NCBI GenBank assembly: GCA_965268275.1 | Contig: OZ254168.1 | Coordinates: 1,054,001 to 1,118,000 of the forward strand | DNA from: AAA044-D11 sp965268275 | GTDB taxonomy: Bacteria; Actinomycetota; Actinomycetes; Nanopelagicales; Nanopelagicaceae | DNA: 64,000 nt | Direction of reading: 5' to 3' | Program-made: the position numbers and the translations under genes | Shown: positions 8,667 to 16,703 of the stretch, in pieces | How the letters are laid out: each line of letters starts with the position of its first letter | Position numbering within the stretch: position 1 is the stretch's first letter | Notes under the pieces: generated by a model | What the model was told of the DNA's origin: nothing | What the model saw: the letters and a program-made list of their open reading frames with translations, nothing else | Database searches by the model: none

Positions 8667-9565
8667 TGACCCCAAAATATATTGATCTTCAGGTTAATGG
8701 CCACGGCGGAATTGATTTACTTACCGCAAAAGATACAAATGAAGTTCGCAAAGTTTCTAGATCGCTATATGACAATGGTGTGATTGGTTATCTGCCGACA
8801 ATTATTACCTCTGCGCTAAGCGATGCGGTTCGGGCAATTAAGTTAATTGAAGAAGTTCGCAAAAATCCCCTACCTGGTGAAGCAAAGATCTTGGGTGTTC
8901 ATCTTGAAGGTCCCTTTATTTCAGTTGAAAAACGTGGTGTTCATCCGGTTGAACATATTGCCAAGCCTGATTTAAATCACCTGAAATCGCTACTGAGCGC
9001 GGGTTTGATCAAGATTGTGACTATCGCACCTGAATTGCCTGGAGCGATTGAGTTAATCCAATATTTGGTAGCAAATAACATTGTTGTTTCACTTGGCCAC
9101 ACAAATGCAAACCGCGAAGAAGCAATCGCTGGCTTCAATGCAGGAGCCAAAACCGTGACGCATCTCTTTAATGCGATGCCAAAACCGCCGCTGGATGGCA
9201 CAGCTCAGGTCGCAATTGAAAGAAGTGATGTTGCAATCCAGATTATTATTGATGAGGTTCATGTTCCAAATGATTTAGTTAAAGATACTTTGGCAAAAGT
9301 TTCGAAGAGATTTATTGTGACAAATGATCCGATTGCTGCTGCGGGATTGGGTGCTGGCACATATCCATTTGGTGGCATGGAGATAACTGTTAAAGCTGGC
9401 CAAGCACGACGAAGTGATGGAACTTTGGCTGGTGGAATTGGCACCCTAGAGCGGGCCATGGAAATTATGGATTCGATTGGAATTGCTGAAAGTGATGCAC
9501 TTGCCAGTGTTACAACTAGACCATGTGAATTAATTGGTATTGATTACAAGAGCTTGCTTAATTAA
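8666..9565 (+). CDS. nagA: N-acetylglucosamine-6-phosphate deacetylase, minimal form
   Basis: Deacetylates N-acetylglucosamine-6-phosphate to glucosamine-6-phosphate. Key residues visible: HLEGP (H79, E81), GHTNA (H145), THLFNAM (H166), DEVHV (H199) and the proton-relay Asp in TNDPIAAAG (D221). At 299 residues it is much shorter than usual NagA (about 380). It starts directly at the first barrel strand (IDLQVNGHGG), so the N-terminal half of the small beta domain is missing. It also ends before the C-terminal part of that domain that normally closes it. No stop or frameshift explains this, so it looks like a barrel-only enzyme. Last gene of the amino-sugar operon; its stop overlaps the convergent dehydrogenase. 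Confidence 0.85.
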   Translation: MTPKYIDLQVNGHGGIDLLTAKDTNEVRKVSRSLYDNGVIGYLPTIITSALSDAVRAIKLIEEVRKNPLPGEAKILGVHLEGPFISVEKRGVHPVEHIAKPDLNHLKSLLSAGLIKIVTIAPELPGAIELIQYLVANNIVVSLGHTNANREEAIAGFNAGAKTVTHLFNAMPKPPLDGTAQVAIERSDVAIQIIIDEVHVPNDLVKDTLAKVSKRFIVTNDPIAAAGLGAGTYPFGGMEITVKAGQARRSDGTLAGGIGTLERAMEIMDSIGIAESDALASVTTRPCELIGIDYKSLLN

Positions 9566-10575
9566 CCCCTGGGATTAACCAGAACTTTTGGTCCTACTCC
9601 AATATGAGCAGGACGCTTTCCTAAGAAAATACTTCCGGCATCATCCAAACCAACTGTTCCACCAAGAATCTTCTTTGGATCAATCTTGCCTTCGGCGATA
9701 TAACGAATAGATTCTTTAAATCCTGGTGAACCAGAGAGAATTCCAACAACAGTTATATCTCGGAAGACCAATTTGCGTGAGTCAATTGGCGCAGCATGAT
9801 TATCGACGCCGATCAAAACTATTCGACCACCTGGTTCAACTAGGTCGACCAGCTTTGCTGGAACAGTTGCATCAAAAGTTGCATCAATTACTGAGTGATA
9901 TCCGCCTTCAATTTTCTTAACTTCAGTTCCTGCGCTAGTAACACCAATTTCAAGGGCTAGCGCAATTGTTTTTGGATCCATACCAACCATATGAACATCT
10001 GCGCCCATAGCCAAACAGAACTGCGCAGTCAGAAGTCCGACAGTTCCAGTTCCCCAAATCAAAATTTGCTTGCCTGGTTCGGGTTTTGCGCCATCTGCTA
10101 CGCGCCAAGCATTTGCTGCAGGCTCGACAAGCGCCGCTAATTCAAAATCAAAACTATCTGGAAGCACATATGCAAAGCGTGCAGGAACCAATAACTTCTC
10201 GGCGAGAGCGCCATCAAAACCATTTCGAATTCCAAGTTCGTATCTATCTGCGCACGTGTGTTGGCGACCATCATGGCACCGTTTACATTTGCCGCAGCCC
10301 ATCATCACATCACTTGTTACTTTTTTTCCTAGTAAAGATTTATCAACGCCTTCGCCAACTTCGATCACGGTGCCGGACCATTCATGTCCAAGTCGCATCG
10401 GTAACTTTGCTTGACCGTCATGGAGATACGGCATCACACCATCGAAGAATTCGACATCGGTCCCGCAAATTCCAACGCGTTCAATTTGGGCAATTATTTC
10501 GCCGGCGCCGGCCTTAGGTTCTGCAACATCTTGAATTTCAAAGGTCTTAGGTGCAGTAACAACAAAGGCTTTCAT
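9562..10575 (-). CDS. Zinc-dependent sugar/polyol alcohol dehydrogenase (MDR family)
   Basis: 337-residue medium-chain dehydrogenase. The catalytic zinc site uses C37 (GICGTD) and H64-E65 (GHEWSG). A complete structural zinc site is present at C94, C97, C100 and C108. The Rossmann motif GTGTVG is near residue 175. Related enzymes oxidise threonine, sorbitol or other polyols with NAD(P); the substrate here is not determined. It stands alone on the minus strand, divergent from the HUMPS operon across a 73-base spacer and convergent with nagA. A GATACT hexamer lies 6 bases before its ATG. Confidence 0.85.
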   Translation of the reverse strand: MKAFVVTAPKTFEIQDVAEPKAGAGEIIAQIERVGICGTDVEFFDGVMPYLHDGQAKLPMRLGHEWSGTVIEVGEGVDKSLLGKKVTSDVMMGCGKCKRCHDGRQHTCADRYELGIRNGFDGALAEKLLVPARFAYVLPDSFDFELAALVEPAANAWRVADGAKPEPGKQILIWGTGTVGLLTAQFCLAMGADVHMVGMDPKTIALALEIGVTSAGTEVKKIEGGYHSVIDATFDATVPAKLVDLVEPGGRIVLIGVDNHAAPIDSRKLVFRDITVVGILSGSPGFKESIRYIAEGKIDPKKILGGTVGLDDAGSIFLGKRPAHIGVGPKVLVNPRG

Positions 10576-10636
10576 AATGTGAGTATCTAACCAATAATCT
10601 TGCGCGAAAGAAAGGTCAACTTTGGCAAATTTGAAC

Positions 10637-10642
10637 TAAACT
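10637..10642 (+). promoter_or_regulatory. Leaderless -10 element of the HUMPS operon
   Basis: TAAACT followed by exactly 6 bases and the ATG at 10649. No ribosome-binding site is visible upstream, in keeping with leaderless transcription. An imperfect inverted repeat AAAGgtcaaCTTT at 10611-10623 may be an operator. Confidence 0.5.
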
Positions 10643-10648
10643 TCAAAC

Positions 10649-11359
10649 ATGAAACCAATCGTTCAAGTATCTCTAGACCTAACCGATATTAAAGAAGCGC
10701 TAGAAATGGCACACACCGCGATTCGAGCAGGTGTTGATTGGATCGAAGCCGGCACGCCACTTATTTTGGCCGAGGGTCTACATGGTGTCAGGGCGCTTCG
10801 CAAAGAGTTTCCGAATCATCCAATCATTGCTGATTTAAAAACAATGGATGGTGGATATCTAGAGGCCGAGATGATGGCAAAAGCTGGTGCAACACATGTC
10901 GTTGTTATGGCGAGATCGCACCCTGAAACTATTAAGTGCGTTGTGCAAGCCGGAAAAGATTATGGCGTAAAGGTAATGGGCGATAATTTAGGTTGTCCCG
11001 ACATGGTGCAAGGTGCGCGCGAATTAGAAGAACTTGGTTGCGATATGGTTATTCACCATATCGGTTATGACGAGCGCCGTGGTCTTGCAGCTGCCGGCAA
11101 GCCATGGATGAACCCCCTTGATCAATTACGCGAAGTTGTTGATGCAGTAAGTGTTCCCGTCCAAGCAGTTGGTGGCTTAACACTTGAGCAAGCAATTGCC
11201 TGTCCTTCATATGGTGCACCTCTTGTTGTGATTGGTGCTCCGCTTGCTATCGATGCTGATTCATTTAGCCAAGGCGCCGGAAATGTTGAAGAAGTTCTGC
11301 GCAAGATTTGCGATGCGGTGCATGGCTTTGGCGATGTAAAAGTTAAGGGAGAAAAATAA
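10649..11359 (+). CDS. HUMPS-family decarboxylase/synthase (3-keto-L-gulonate-6-P decarboxylase or hexulose-6-P synthase like)
   Basis: 236-residue barrel of the orotidine-phosphate-decarboxylase suprafamily. The signature DLKTMDGG is at residues 62-69, with the paired Asp/Lys/Asp (D62, K64, D67) that bind metal and shuttle protons. The sequence EAEMMAKAGATHVVVMA follows as in KGPDC and 3-hexulose-6-phosphate synthase. Without a characteristic second-shell residue I cannot tell decarboxylase from aldolase activity. First gene of a tight five-gene plus-strand operon of dehydrogenase, SDR, isomerase and RraA genes, so a keto-sugar-acid route is more likely than formaldehyde fixation. Confidence 0.8.
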   Translation: MKPIVQVSLDLTDIKEALEMAHTAIRAGVDWIEAGTPLILAEGLHGVRALRKEFPNHPIIADLKTMDGGYLEAEMMAKAGATHVVVMARSHPETIKCVVQAGKDYGVKVMGDNLGCPDMVQGARELEELGCDMVIHHIGYDERRGLAAAGKPWMNPLDQLREVVDAVSVPVQAVGGLTLEQAIACPSYGAPLVVIGAPLAIDADSFSQGAGNVEEVLRKICDAVHGFGDVKVKGEK

Positions 11360-12394
11360 TTGAAGTCTGCTGGTGTAGTTAACTTTTCATCCGATCCCCA
11401 CAGCGTTGAAGTCCGTGAAGTCGAACGTCCAGCTTGCGGCGATGACGATGTAATTGTTCAGGTTGAAGCTGCAAGTGTTTGTGGATCTGACTTGCACCAA
11501 TGGGAGGGCACAAACTCTTGGCCCGTCAATTATCCAGTTGTTTTAGGGCACGAATTCGGTGGCCACGTTGTTGAACTTGGAAAGAATGTAGTTGCTGCTG
11601 GCAAGTGGAACGAGGGCGATCGCATCGTAAGTGAAACCGCTGCTGTCGTAGATATGACTGGCGCAATGTCTCGTCAAGGTTTGTATAACTTAGATCCAAG
11701 TCGCAAAGGCTTTGGTTATGGCGTCAATGGCGCAATGACTAGATATGTAAAGGTTGCATCCCGGTTGCTTCATAAAATTCCAGATAATGTCTCATTTGAT
11801 CATGCCTCAATGACTGAACCGTGCGCAGTTGCTTACTCTTCAACAATTACACCTGGGCATATTCGACCTGGTGATCGCATTGTTGTACTTGGACCCGGAC
11901 CAATCGGCATTTTGTCTGGTGCGATGGCAAGACTTGCTGGTGCTGAAGTAGCGATCGTTGGTCTAGAACGCGATAAAGCGCGGTTAGAAGTTGCAAAGAA
12001 ATATGGCTGCGATGTTGTTATTGGCGATGTAAAAGATTGGGCGATGGCAGTTGATGGTCTTGGCGCAGATGGTGTTGTAGATGCGGCAGGGGTTTCAGCA
12101 ACGTTAAAGGTTGCACTTGATGTCATCAGGCCAAATGGTTGGATTTCGAAAGTTGGCTGGGGTCCACAACCAGTTAACTTCTCACTCGACCAACTAGTTC
12201 AGAAGAATGTGCGGCTTGAAGGATCATTTAGTCATAACTGGCCAATGTGGGAGCGCGCGCTTCGGATGCTTGGCACTGGGCAATTAGATTTAACTCCGGT
12301 TCTTGGTGGAACTTTTCCAATCGAACAATGGGAAACTGCATTTAAGAAGATGCACTCTGGCGAATTTATTAAATCTGTAATTAAGCCGGCTTAA
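11360..12394 (+). CDS. Zinc-binding dehydrogenase (MDR family) lacking the structural zinc site
   Basis: 344 residues. Catalytic zinc motif C41-GSD-L-H46, then GHEFGG (H64, E65), and a Rossmann motif GPGPIG near residue 178. Unlike the dehydrogenase at 9562-10575 it has no four-cysteine structural zinc loop; that region is occupied by ETAAVVDMTGAMS. Loss of this zinc is known in sorbitol-dehydrogenase-type enzymes, so an NAD-dependent sugar or sugar-acid oxidation is inferred. TTG start directly abutting the previous stop, with an AAGGGAGA ribosome site 7 bases upstream. Confidence 0.82.
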   Translation: MKSAGVVNFSSDPHSVEVREVERPACGDDDVIVQVEAASVCGSDLHQWEGTNSWPVNYPVVLGHEFGGHVVELGKNVVAAGKWNEGDRIVSETAAVVDMTGAMSRQGLYNLDPSRKGFGYGVNGAMTRYVKVASRLLHKIPDNVSFDHASMTEPCAVAYSSTITPGHIRPGDRIVVLGPGPIGILSGAMARLAGAEVAIVGLERDKARLEVAKKYGCDVVIGDVKDWAMAVDGLGADGVVDAAGVSATLKVALDVIRPNGWISKVGWGPQPVNFSLDQLVQKNVRLEGSFSHNWPMWERALRMLGTGQLDLTPVLGGTFPIEQWETAFKKMHSGEFIKSVIKPA

Positions 12395-12395
12395 T

Positions 12396-13169
12396 ATGAG
12401 ACTAAAAGATAAAGCAATAATCGTTACTGGTGGCACATCCGGAATAGGTGCCGCAATTGCAGCTGCTGCGATTCGCGAAGGTGCGAAGGTTTTGGTTCAT
12501 GGAATCAATGAAGAAGAGGGCCGCGCAACTGTTCAAAAATTGGGAGCCAACGCTGTTCTCTGCATTGCAGATTTAGCCGAAGATAGCGCACCAAAAGAGA
12601 TTGTTAGCGCTGCACTTAAAGCCTTTGGCAAGGTTGATGGTGTTGTAAATAATGCTGCGATATTTGGTGGATCTAATATTTCTGACCAAGAAGTTGAACA
12701 TTTCCGCAAAATGATTCAGATCAATCTAACTGCTCCCCTATTTCTGATTAAGGCTGCTTTCGAAGAGCTTAAGAAAACTGGTGGCTGCGTTCTTAACATC
12801 GGTTCAATAAATGCCCACACTGGCGAATCTAAGTTACTTGCCTACAGCATCAGCAAAGGTGGCATGCAGACAATGACTCGAAACCTTGCAAATGCCAACG
12901 GTGTTCATGGGATTCGGGTTAATCAGATTAATCCCGGTTGGGTTCTGACCGATCGCGAATATCGCGACAAGATGGCAGTTGGTATGAAATCAACTTGGCC
13001 CGAAGATTTATCACGCACTGAAATTCCTTCCGGAAAGATGACAACACCAGAGCAAATGGGTGAGGCTGCGATTTATTGGTTAAGCGATGAATCAAAACCA
13101 TTTACCGGTTCAGTTGTTGATCTTGAACAATTCACAATCATTGGCAGAAACCCGGAGAAATTGGGATGA
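12396..13169 (+). CDS. SDR-family NAD(P)-dependent oxidoreductase
   Basis: 257-residue classical SDR: cofactor motif TGGTSGIG (residues 12-19), NNAA near 88, catalytic YSISK near 150, and the GIRVNQINPGWVLT block that follows it. Third gene of the 10,649-14,713 operon, starting 1 base after the dehydrogenase and overlapping the isomerase by 4 bases. Likely reduces or oxidises a sugar or sugar-acid intermediate; the substrate is unknown. Confidence 0.85.
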   Translation: MRLKDKAIIVTGGTSGIGAAIAAAAIREGAKVLVHGINEEEGRATVQKLGANAVLCIADLAEDSAPKEIVSAALKAFGKVDGVVNNAAIFGGSNISDQEVEHFRKMIQINLTAPLFLIKAAFEELKKTGGCVLNIGSINAHTGESKLLAYSISKGGMQTMTRNLANANGVHGIRVNQINPGWVLTDREYRDKMAVGMKSTWPEDLSRTEIPSGKMTTPEQMGEAAIYWLSDESKPFTGSVVDLEQFTIIGRNPEKLG

Positions 13170-14062
13170 GCGACAAACCAAAGATTGCCGCATTTCCTAA
13201 AGGTTGGATTCGGGATTTAGTTGCGCCAGATAAGTTAAGTATTTATGAGTGGATTGATATGTCACAGGCCATGGGCATCGAAGGCCTTGAGATGTATAAC
13301 AACTTTGTAGATTTTAAAGATGAAGCGAATTGGCCGAAGATTCGCAAGTATGTAGAGGCCACCGGAATGGTGATTCCGATGATGTGCTGTTCTCCGGATT
13401 TCACAATTCCAGATCCAGTTCTGCGTCAGAAGGAAGTTGATCACGAAATTCATAGCATTCGGATGTCGGCCGAACTTGGTGCTAAATATTGCCGGGTTCT
13501 ATCTGGCCAACGCCGCAAAGATATTACCCGCGAGCAAGGCATGGGCTATGTCGTTGATTCAATCGAAAAGTGTCTGGTCGAAGCCGAGAAGTTAGACATG
13601 ATTTTAGTTATTGAGAATCACTATAAAGATGATTTCTGGACCGAGCCAGAATTTGCTCAGATGATGGATGTCTTTGTTGATTTGGTGTCTCGAATTGATT
13701 CACCACGTTTTGGTGTGCAATTTGATCCATCAAATGCAATTGCAGCCGGTGAGGAACCACTCGAATTGCTGGAGAAAGTAAAACATCGGGTGCTGACCGT
13801 TGGTGCGAGTGATCGACATTTAGCAGGCGGCAGCATTGAAGAACTTCGAAAGCAAGAGGGTGGCAGCGCTGGATATGTTTCATTCTTTAAGCATGGCGTT
13901 ATCGGCCAAGGGCTAAATGATTATGACGCTATCTTTTCAACTCTCAAAAGCGTAGGATTTTCAGGCTGGGTCAGCATCGAAGATGGTGTTGATGGTATGC
14001 AAAACATGATTGATAGTGCAGACTTCTTAAAGGAAAAAATCGCTAAGCATTGGGGAAATTAA
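13166..14062 (+). CDS. Sugar phosphate isomerase/epimerase (AP endonuclease 2-type TIM barrel)
   Basis: 298-residue xylose-isomerase-like barrel. Putative metal ligands: the Glu and His of VIENHYKDDFW near residue 149, the Asp of FGVQFDPSNA near 184, a His in the TVGASDRHL region, and the final Glu in WVSIEDGVDG. The C-terminal GQGLNDYDAIF motif is typical. Such enzymes epimerise or isomerise keto sugars, and some members decarboxylate 3-keto sugar acids. Fourth gene of the operon, with 4-base overlap upstream and a GTG start of the next gene directly at its stop. Confidence 0.8.
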   Translation: MSDKPKIAAFPKGWIRDLVAPDKLSIYEWIDMSQAMGIEGLEMYNNFVDFKDEANWPKIRKYVEATGMVIPMMCCSPDFTIPDPVLRQKEVDHEIHSIRMSAELGAKYCRVLSGQRRKDITREQGMGYVVDSIEKCLVEAEKLDMILVIENHYKDDFWTEPEFAQMMDVFVDLVSRIDSPRFGVQFDPSNAIAAGEEPLELLEKVKHRVLTVGASDRHLAGGSIEELRKQEGGSAGYVSFFKHGVIGQGLNDYDAIFSTLKSVGFSGWVSIEDGVDGMQNMIDSADFLKEKIAKHWGN

Positions 14063-14713
14063 GTGGCACATGATTTAGTAGAACTTCGTAAGATTTTTAC
14101 ATCAGCTCTGGCTTCAGATTGCCTGGATAAATTGGGCTATGGCCGACAAGTATTGAATGAGGACATTCTCATGATTTCGGGTTCTGGAATCATGCTGGGA
14201 TATGCCTTTCCGGTTCGCTTAGAAAGTGTTGATGCCTTCCCAGAAGTTCCTTACATCGGATTATTAAAAGCTCTTGATGCGGTAGGCAAAGATCAGGTTT
14301 ATGTGACTCCAACAAATCGCACCGGACGTGCCGCACTTTGGGGCGAGCTACTTGCAACTGCTTGCGCGTTTAAAGGTGTTGCAGGCGCTCTTACTGATGG
14401 TCCAACTCGCGATCTATCGCGCACCGATGCCATGGGATTCAAAGTCTTTGCAACTGGAACTTTGCCGGTCGATATAAATGGCCGCTACGAAGTCGTTGCA
14501 CATAATGTGCCATGCGAAATCGATGGCGTTGCGATTAATCCTGGTGATCTAATTGTTGGTGACAGCGATGGTGTAACAATCGTTCCAGTTGCGGCAATTG
14601 ATGCGGTTGTTGAAGCCGTTATCGAAAAGAATTCTGGCGAGAACTTATTCCGTAAGGCAGTCAAAGAGGGAATGTCCCCTAGTGAAGCTTTCGCGAAATT
14701 TGGCGTTCTTTAA
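14063..14713 (+). CDS. RraA family protein (aldolase/decarboxylase-like)
   Basis: 216 residues of the RraA / 4-hydroxy-4-methyl-2-oxoglutarate aldolase fold. The signature GELLATACAFKGVAGALTDG followed by TRD (residues about 94-117) carries the Arg and Asp that bind metal and pyruvate in the aldolases. GTG start immediately after the isomerase stop. In this operon an aldol cleavage or decarboxylation of a keto acid is more plausible than RNase E regulation. The stop is 1 base from the convergent permease stop. Confidence 0.78.
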   Translation: MAHDLVELRKIFTSALASDCLDKLGYGRQVLNEDILMISGSGIMLGYAFPVRLESVDAFPEVPYIGLLKALDAVGKDQVYVTPTNRTGRAALWGELLATACAFKGVAGALTDGPTRDLSRTDAMGFKVFATGTLPVDINGRYEVVAHNVPCEIDGVAINPGDLIVGDSDGVTIVPVAAIDAVVEAVIEKNSGENLFRKAVKEGMSPSEAFAKFGVL

Positions 14714-14714
14714 A

Positions 14715-15611
14715 TTAACCCTTTAAGGAACCGGAGAGCAGACCGCGCAAGAAGTAGCGGCCTAGGAACATATAGACCAGCAGCGTTGGAATCGAAACGA
14801 TTAACGATGCTGTCATATTGTTTCCGTAGTAAACCTGGTTACCTGAACCGGTAATAAAGTTAAGAGCGGTTGTTGCTACCGATAACTTCGGTGATCCACC
14901 GGTTAAGAAGATAGCAAAGAGGAAGTCATTCCAGGCCGATGTGAACTGCCAAATCAACACAACCACAAAGCCGGGTATAGATAGCGGCAAAATAATTGAG
15001 CGATAGATGTAAGTCATGCTGGCACCATCGACACGAGCAGCTTCGATTAGTTCATTTGGAATACCTTGGTAATAGTTACGGAAGATCAATGTGCAAATTG
15101 GGATTCCGTAAATTATGTGTGCAAAGACCAGAACATAAATTGTTCCACCGATGCCGGCCCACTTATTGAATTGGGTAAGTGGAATCATGATTGCTTGGTA
15201 AGGAATAAACATGCCGAATAAGAATGACGTAAAGATTATGGTTGAACCCTTGAAGCGCCACTTAGCAAAGACGAAACCATTAATTGAACCGATAATTGCC
15301 GAGATGATTGAGGATTGAAGAACAAAGACCAAGGTTCGGAACATTGGTTCACGCAGGATTTCCCAAGTTGGGCCCCAGGCGCCAAAGTTAAGTGAAGTTG
15401 GTGGAATAAATGCTGCAGATTGACTTACGCCAGTGATGCCCTTAACTGAGTTAATGACCATGATGTAGATCGGTAGCGCTGCAATAACAAAGAGAAGTGC
15501 GAGTGCGATGTAACGGAAGACCAACCAGAATTGGCCAGCGCCATCGAGCTTTTTCTTGTTACGCGAAATATCCTTTGATTGCGTAACGCGGGATGCGATG
15601 TCAGTGCTCAT
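14715..15611 (-). CDS. Sugar ABC transporter permease, MalG type
   Basis: 298 residues with six hydrophobic segments. The EAA loop (EAARVDGASMTYIYRSI) is near residue 188 and the C-terminus RGLLSGSLKG is usual for glucose/oligosaccharide MalG-type permeases. It overlaps the upstream MalF-type permease by 4 bases. Forms one importer with the genes at 15,608 and 16,704. No ATPase gene accompanies them, so a shared ATPase is probable. Confidence 0.92.
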   Translation of the reverse strand: MSTDIASRVTQSKDISRNKKKLDGAGQFWLVFRYIALALLFVIAALPIYIMVINSVKGITGVSQSAAFIPPTSLNFGAWGPTWEILREPMFRTLVFVLQSSIISAIIGSINGFVFAKWRFKGSTIIFTSFLFGMFIPYQAIMIPLTQFNKWAGIGGTIYVLVFAHIIYGIPICTLIFRNYYQGIPNELIEAARVDGASMTYIYRSIILPLSIPGFVVVLIWQFTSAWNDFLFAIFLTGGSPKLSVATTALNFITGSGNQVYYGNNMTASLIVSIPTLLVYMFLGRYFLRGLLSGSLKG

Positions 15612-16543
15612 TTGTTCGCCTCCTCTGTCTTATTTACATAGATTAGATATGGAATAACTACTACCGCAATTAACACAAGAATCACCACGGCAATTGCTGC
15701 GCCCTTGGCATAGTTCTGGAAGTCAAAGATAACTTGCCACATATAAATAGCGAGCACCTTTGTTACGTAACCCTTACCGGAAATTCCATAGATAAGATCG
15801 AAGACCTTCATCGAGATATGGCCCAGAATGATAAGGACAGTTAAGAAGGTAGGGCTTAGTTGTGGGAATAATATGTGGCGATAAATCTTAAATTCTGAAG
15901 CACCATCCACTCGGGCAGCTTCACGTAAGTCATCTGGGATTCCTCGGAAACCAGCTAAGAAGAGCGCCATAACATATCCCGACATCTGCCAGATAGCGGG
16001 CAGAGCCATGGCATACATCGAACCTTTTTCTGATGTGTACCAGTTATTTTCAAGCGCACTTAATCCAACTTTATTAAGAATTAAATTAAGACCGGTTGCT
16101 TTCTCGCCCTGTGCTGAATCCATAAGCCAACGCCAAGATGTTCCCATCGCGATAAAGGAAATCGCCATTGGATACAAGTAAATTGAGCGGAAGAAACCTT
16201 CGCCCTTGATTCCCTTTTCGAGAAGTAGAGCCATAATCAGACCAGAAATCAAGGTTCCGATCATAAAAACTAAAGTGAATTTAACTAAGTTTGAAAATGC
16301 GTGAGTGAATTCTGGATCCTCTAATAGACCAGTAAAGTTTTTAAGTCCGGCGAAACTATTGTCTTTGCTCCAGGCGCTTGTGCGATTGCTAAGCGAGAAT
16401 TTAACCGTCCAACCGATCATTCCATAAACAAAGATTGCCATTGCAATAATGGATGGGAGAACGAAGAAGAATCCACCCCATGGGCTTTGAATGTGTTTTT
16501 TGGAACTCTTAACTTGAGTCTTGGTAGAGCTCTTTACTGCCAC
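15608..16543 (-). CDS. Sugar ABC transporter permease, MalF type
   Basis: 311 residues. A basic N-terminal tail (KSSTKTQVKSSKK) precedes a membrane segment near 28-50 and further segments; the EAA loop (EAARVDGASEFKIYRHI) is near residue 213. GTG start with an AGAGG-like ribosome site. It lies 160 bases downstream of the binding-protein gene, and that gap contains a strong hairpin (16,641-16,672) that may hold permease expression below binding-protein expression. Confidence 0.92.
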   Translation of the reverse strand: MAVKSSTKTQVKSSKKHIQSPWGGFFFVLPSIIAMAIFVYGMIGWTVKFSLSNRTSAWSKDNSFAGLKNFTGLLEDPEFTHAFSNLVKFTLVFMIGTLISGLIMALLLEKGIKGEGFFRSIYLYPMAISFIAMGTSWRWLMDSAQGEKATGLNLILNKVGLSALENNWYTSEKGSMYAMALPAIWQMSGYVMALFLAGFRGIPDDLREAARVDGASEFKIYRHILFPQLSPTFLTVLIILGHISMKVFDLIYGISGKGYVTKVLAIYMWQVIFDFQNYAKGAAIAVVILVLIAVVVIPYLIYVNKTEEANK

Positions 16544-16640
16544 CTAAACACACACCTCTCGAAAACTTAATCTTTATAAAACTATGGCGAGCGCGGACTG
16601 TTTCGCGAACTCTAGCCAATTTCTTCCTATTAACTGCAAA

Positions 16641-16672
16641 TTCTGATGAGGCTGTTTCCAGCCCCACCAGAA
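16641..16672 (-). terminator. 14-bp hairpin with GAAA tetraloop between binding protein and permeases (attenuator)
   Basis: Read on the minus strand, TTCTGGTGGGGCTG pairs fully with CAGCCTCATCAGAA (12 Watson-Crick pairs, 2 G-U wobbles) around a GAAA loop. Only a short TTT follows, so it should be a partial terminator or a 3' RNA stabiliser for the binding-protein message rather than a full stop. Similar intercistronic hairpins after periplasmic-binding-protein genes are known to set a high binding-protein to permease ratio. Confidence 0.75.
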
Positions 16673-16703
16673 CTCTCTTGCAATTTACTTCAGCTTAAAT
16701 TAA

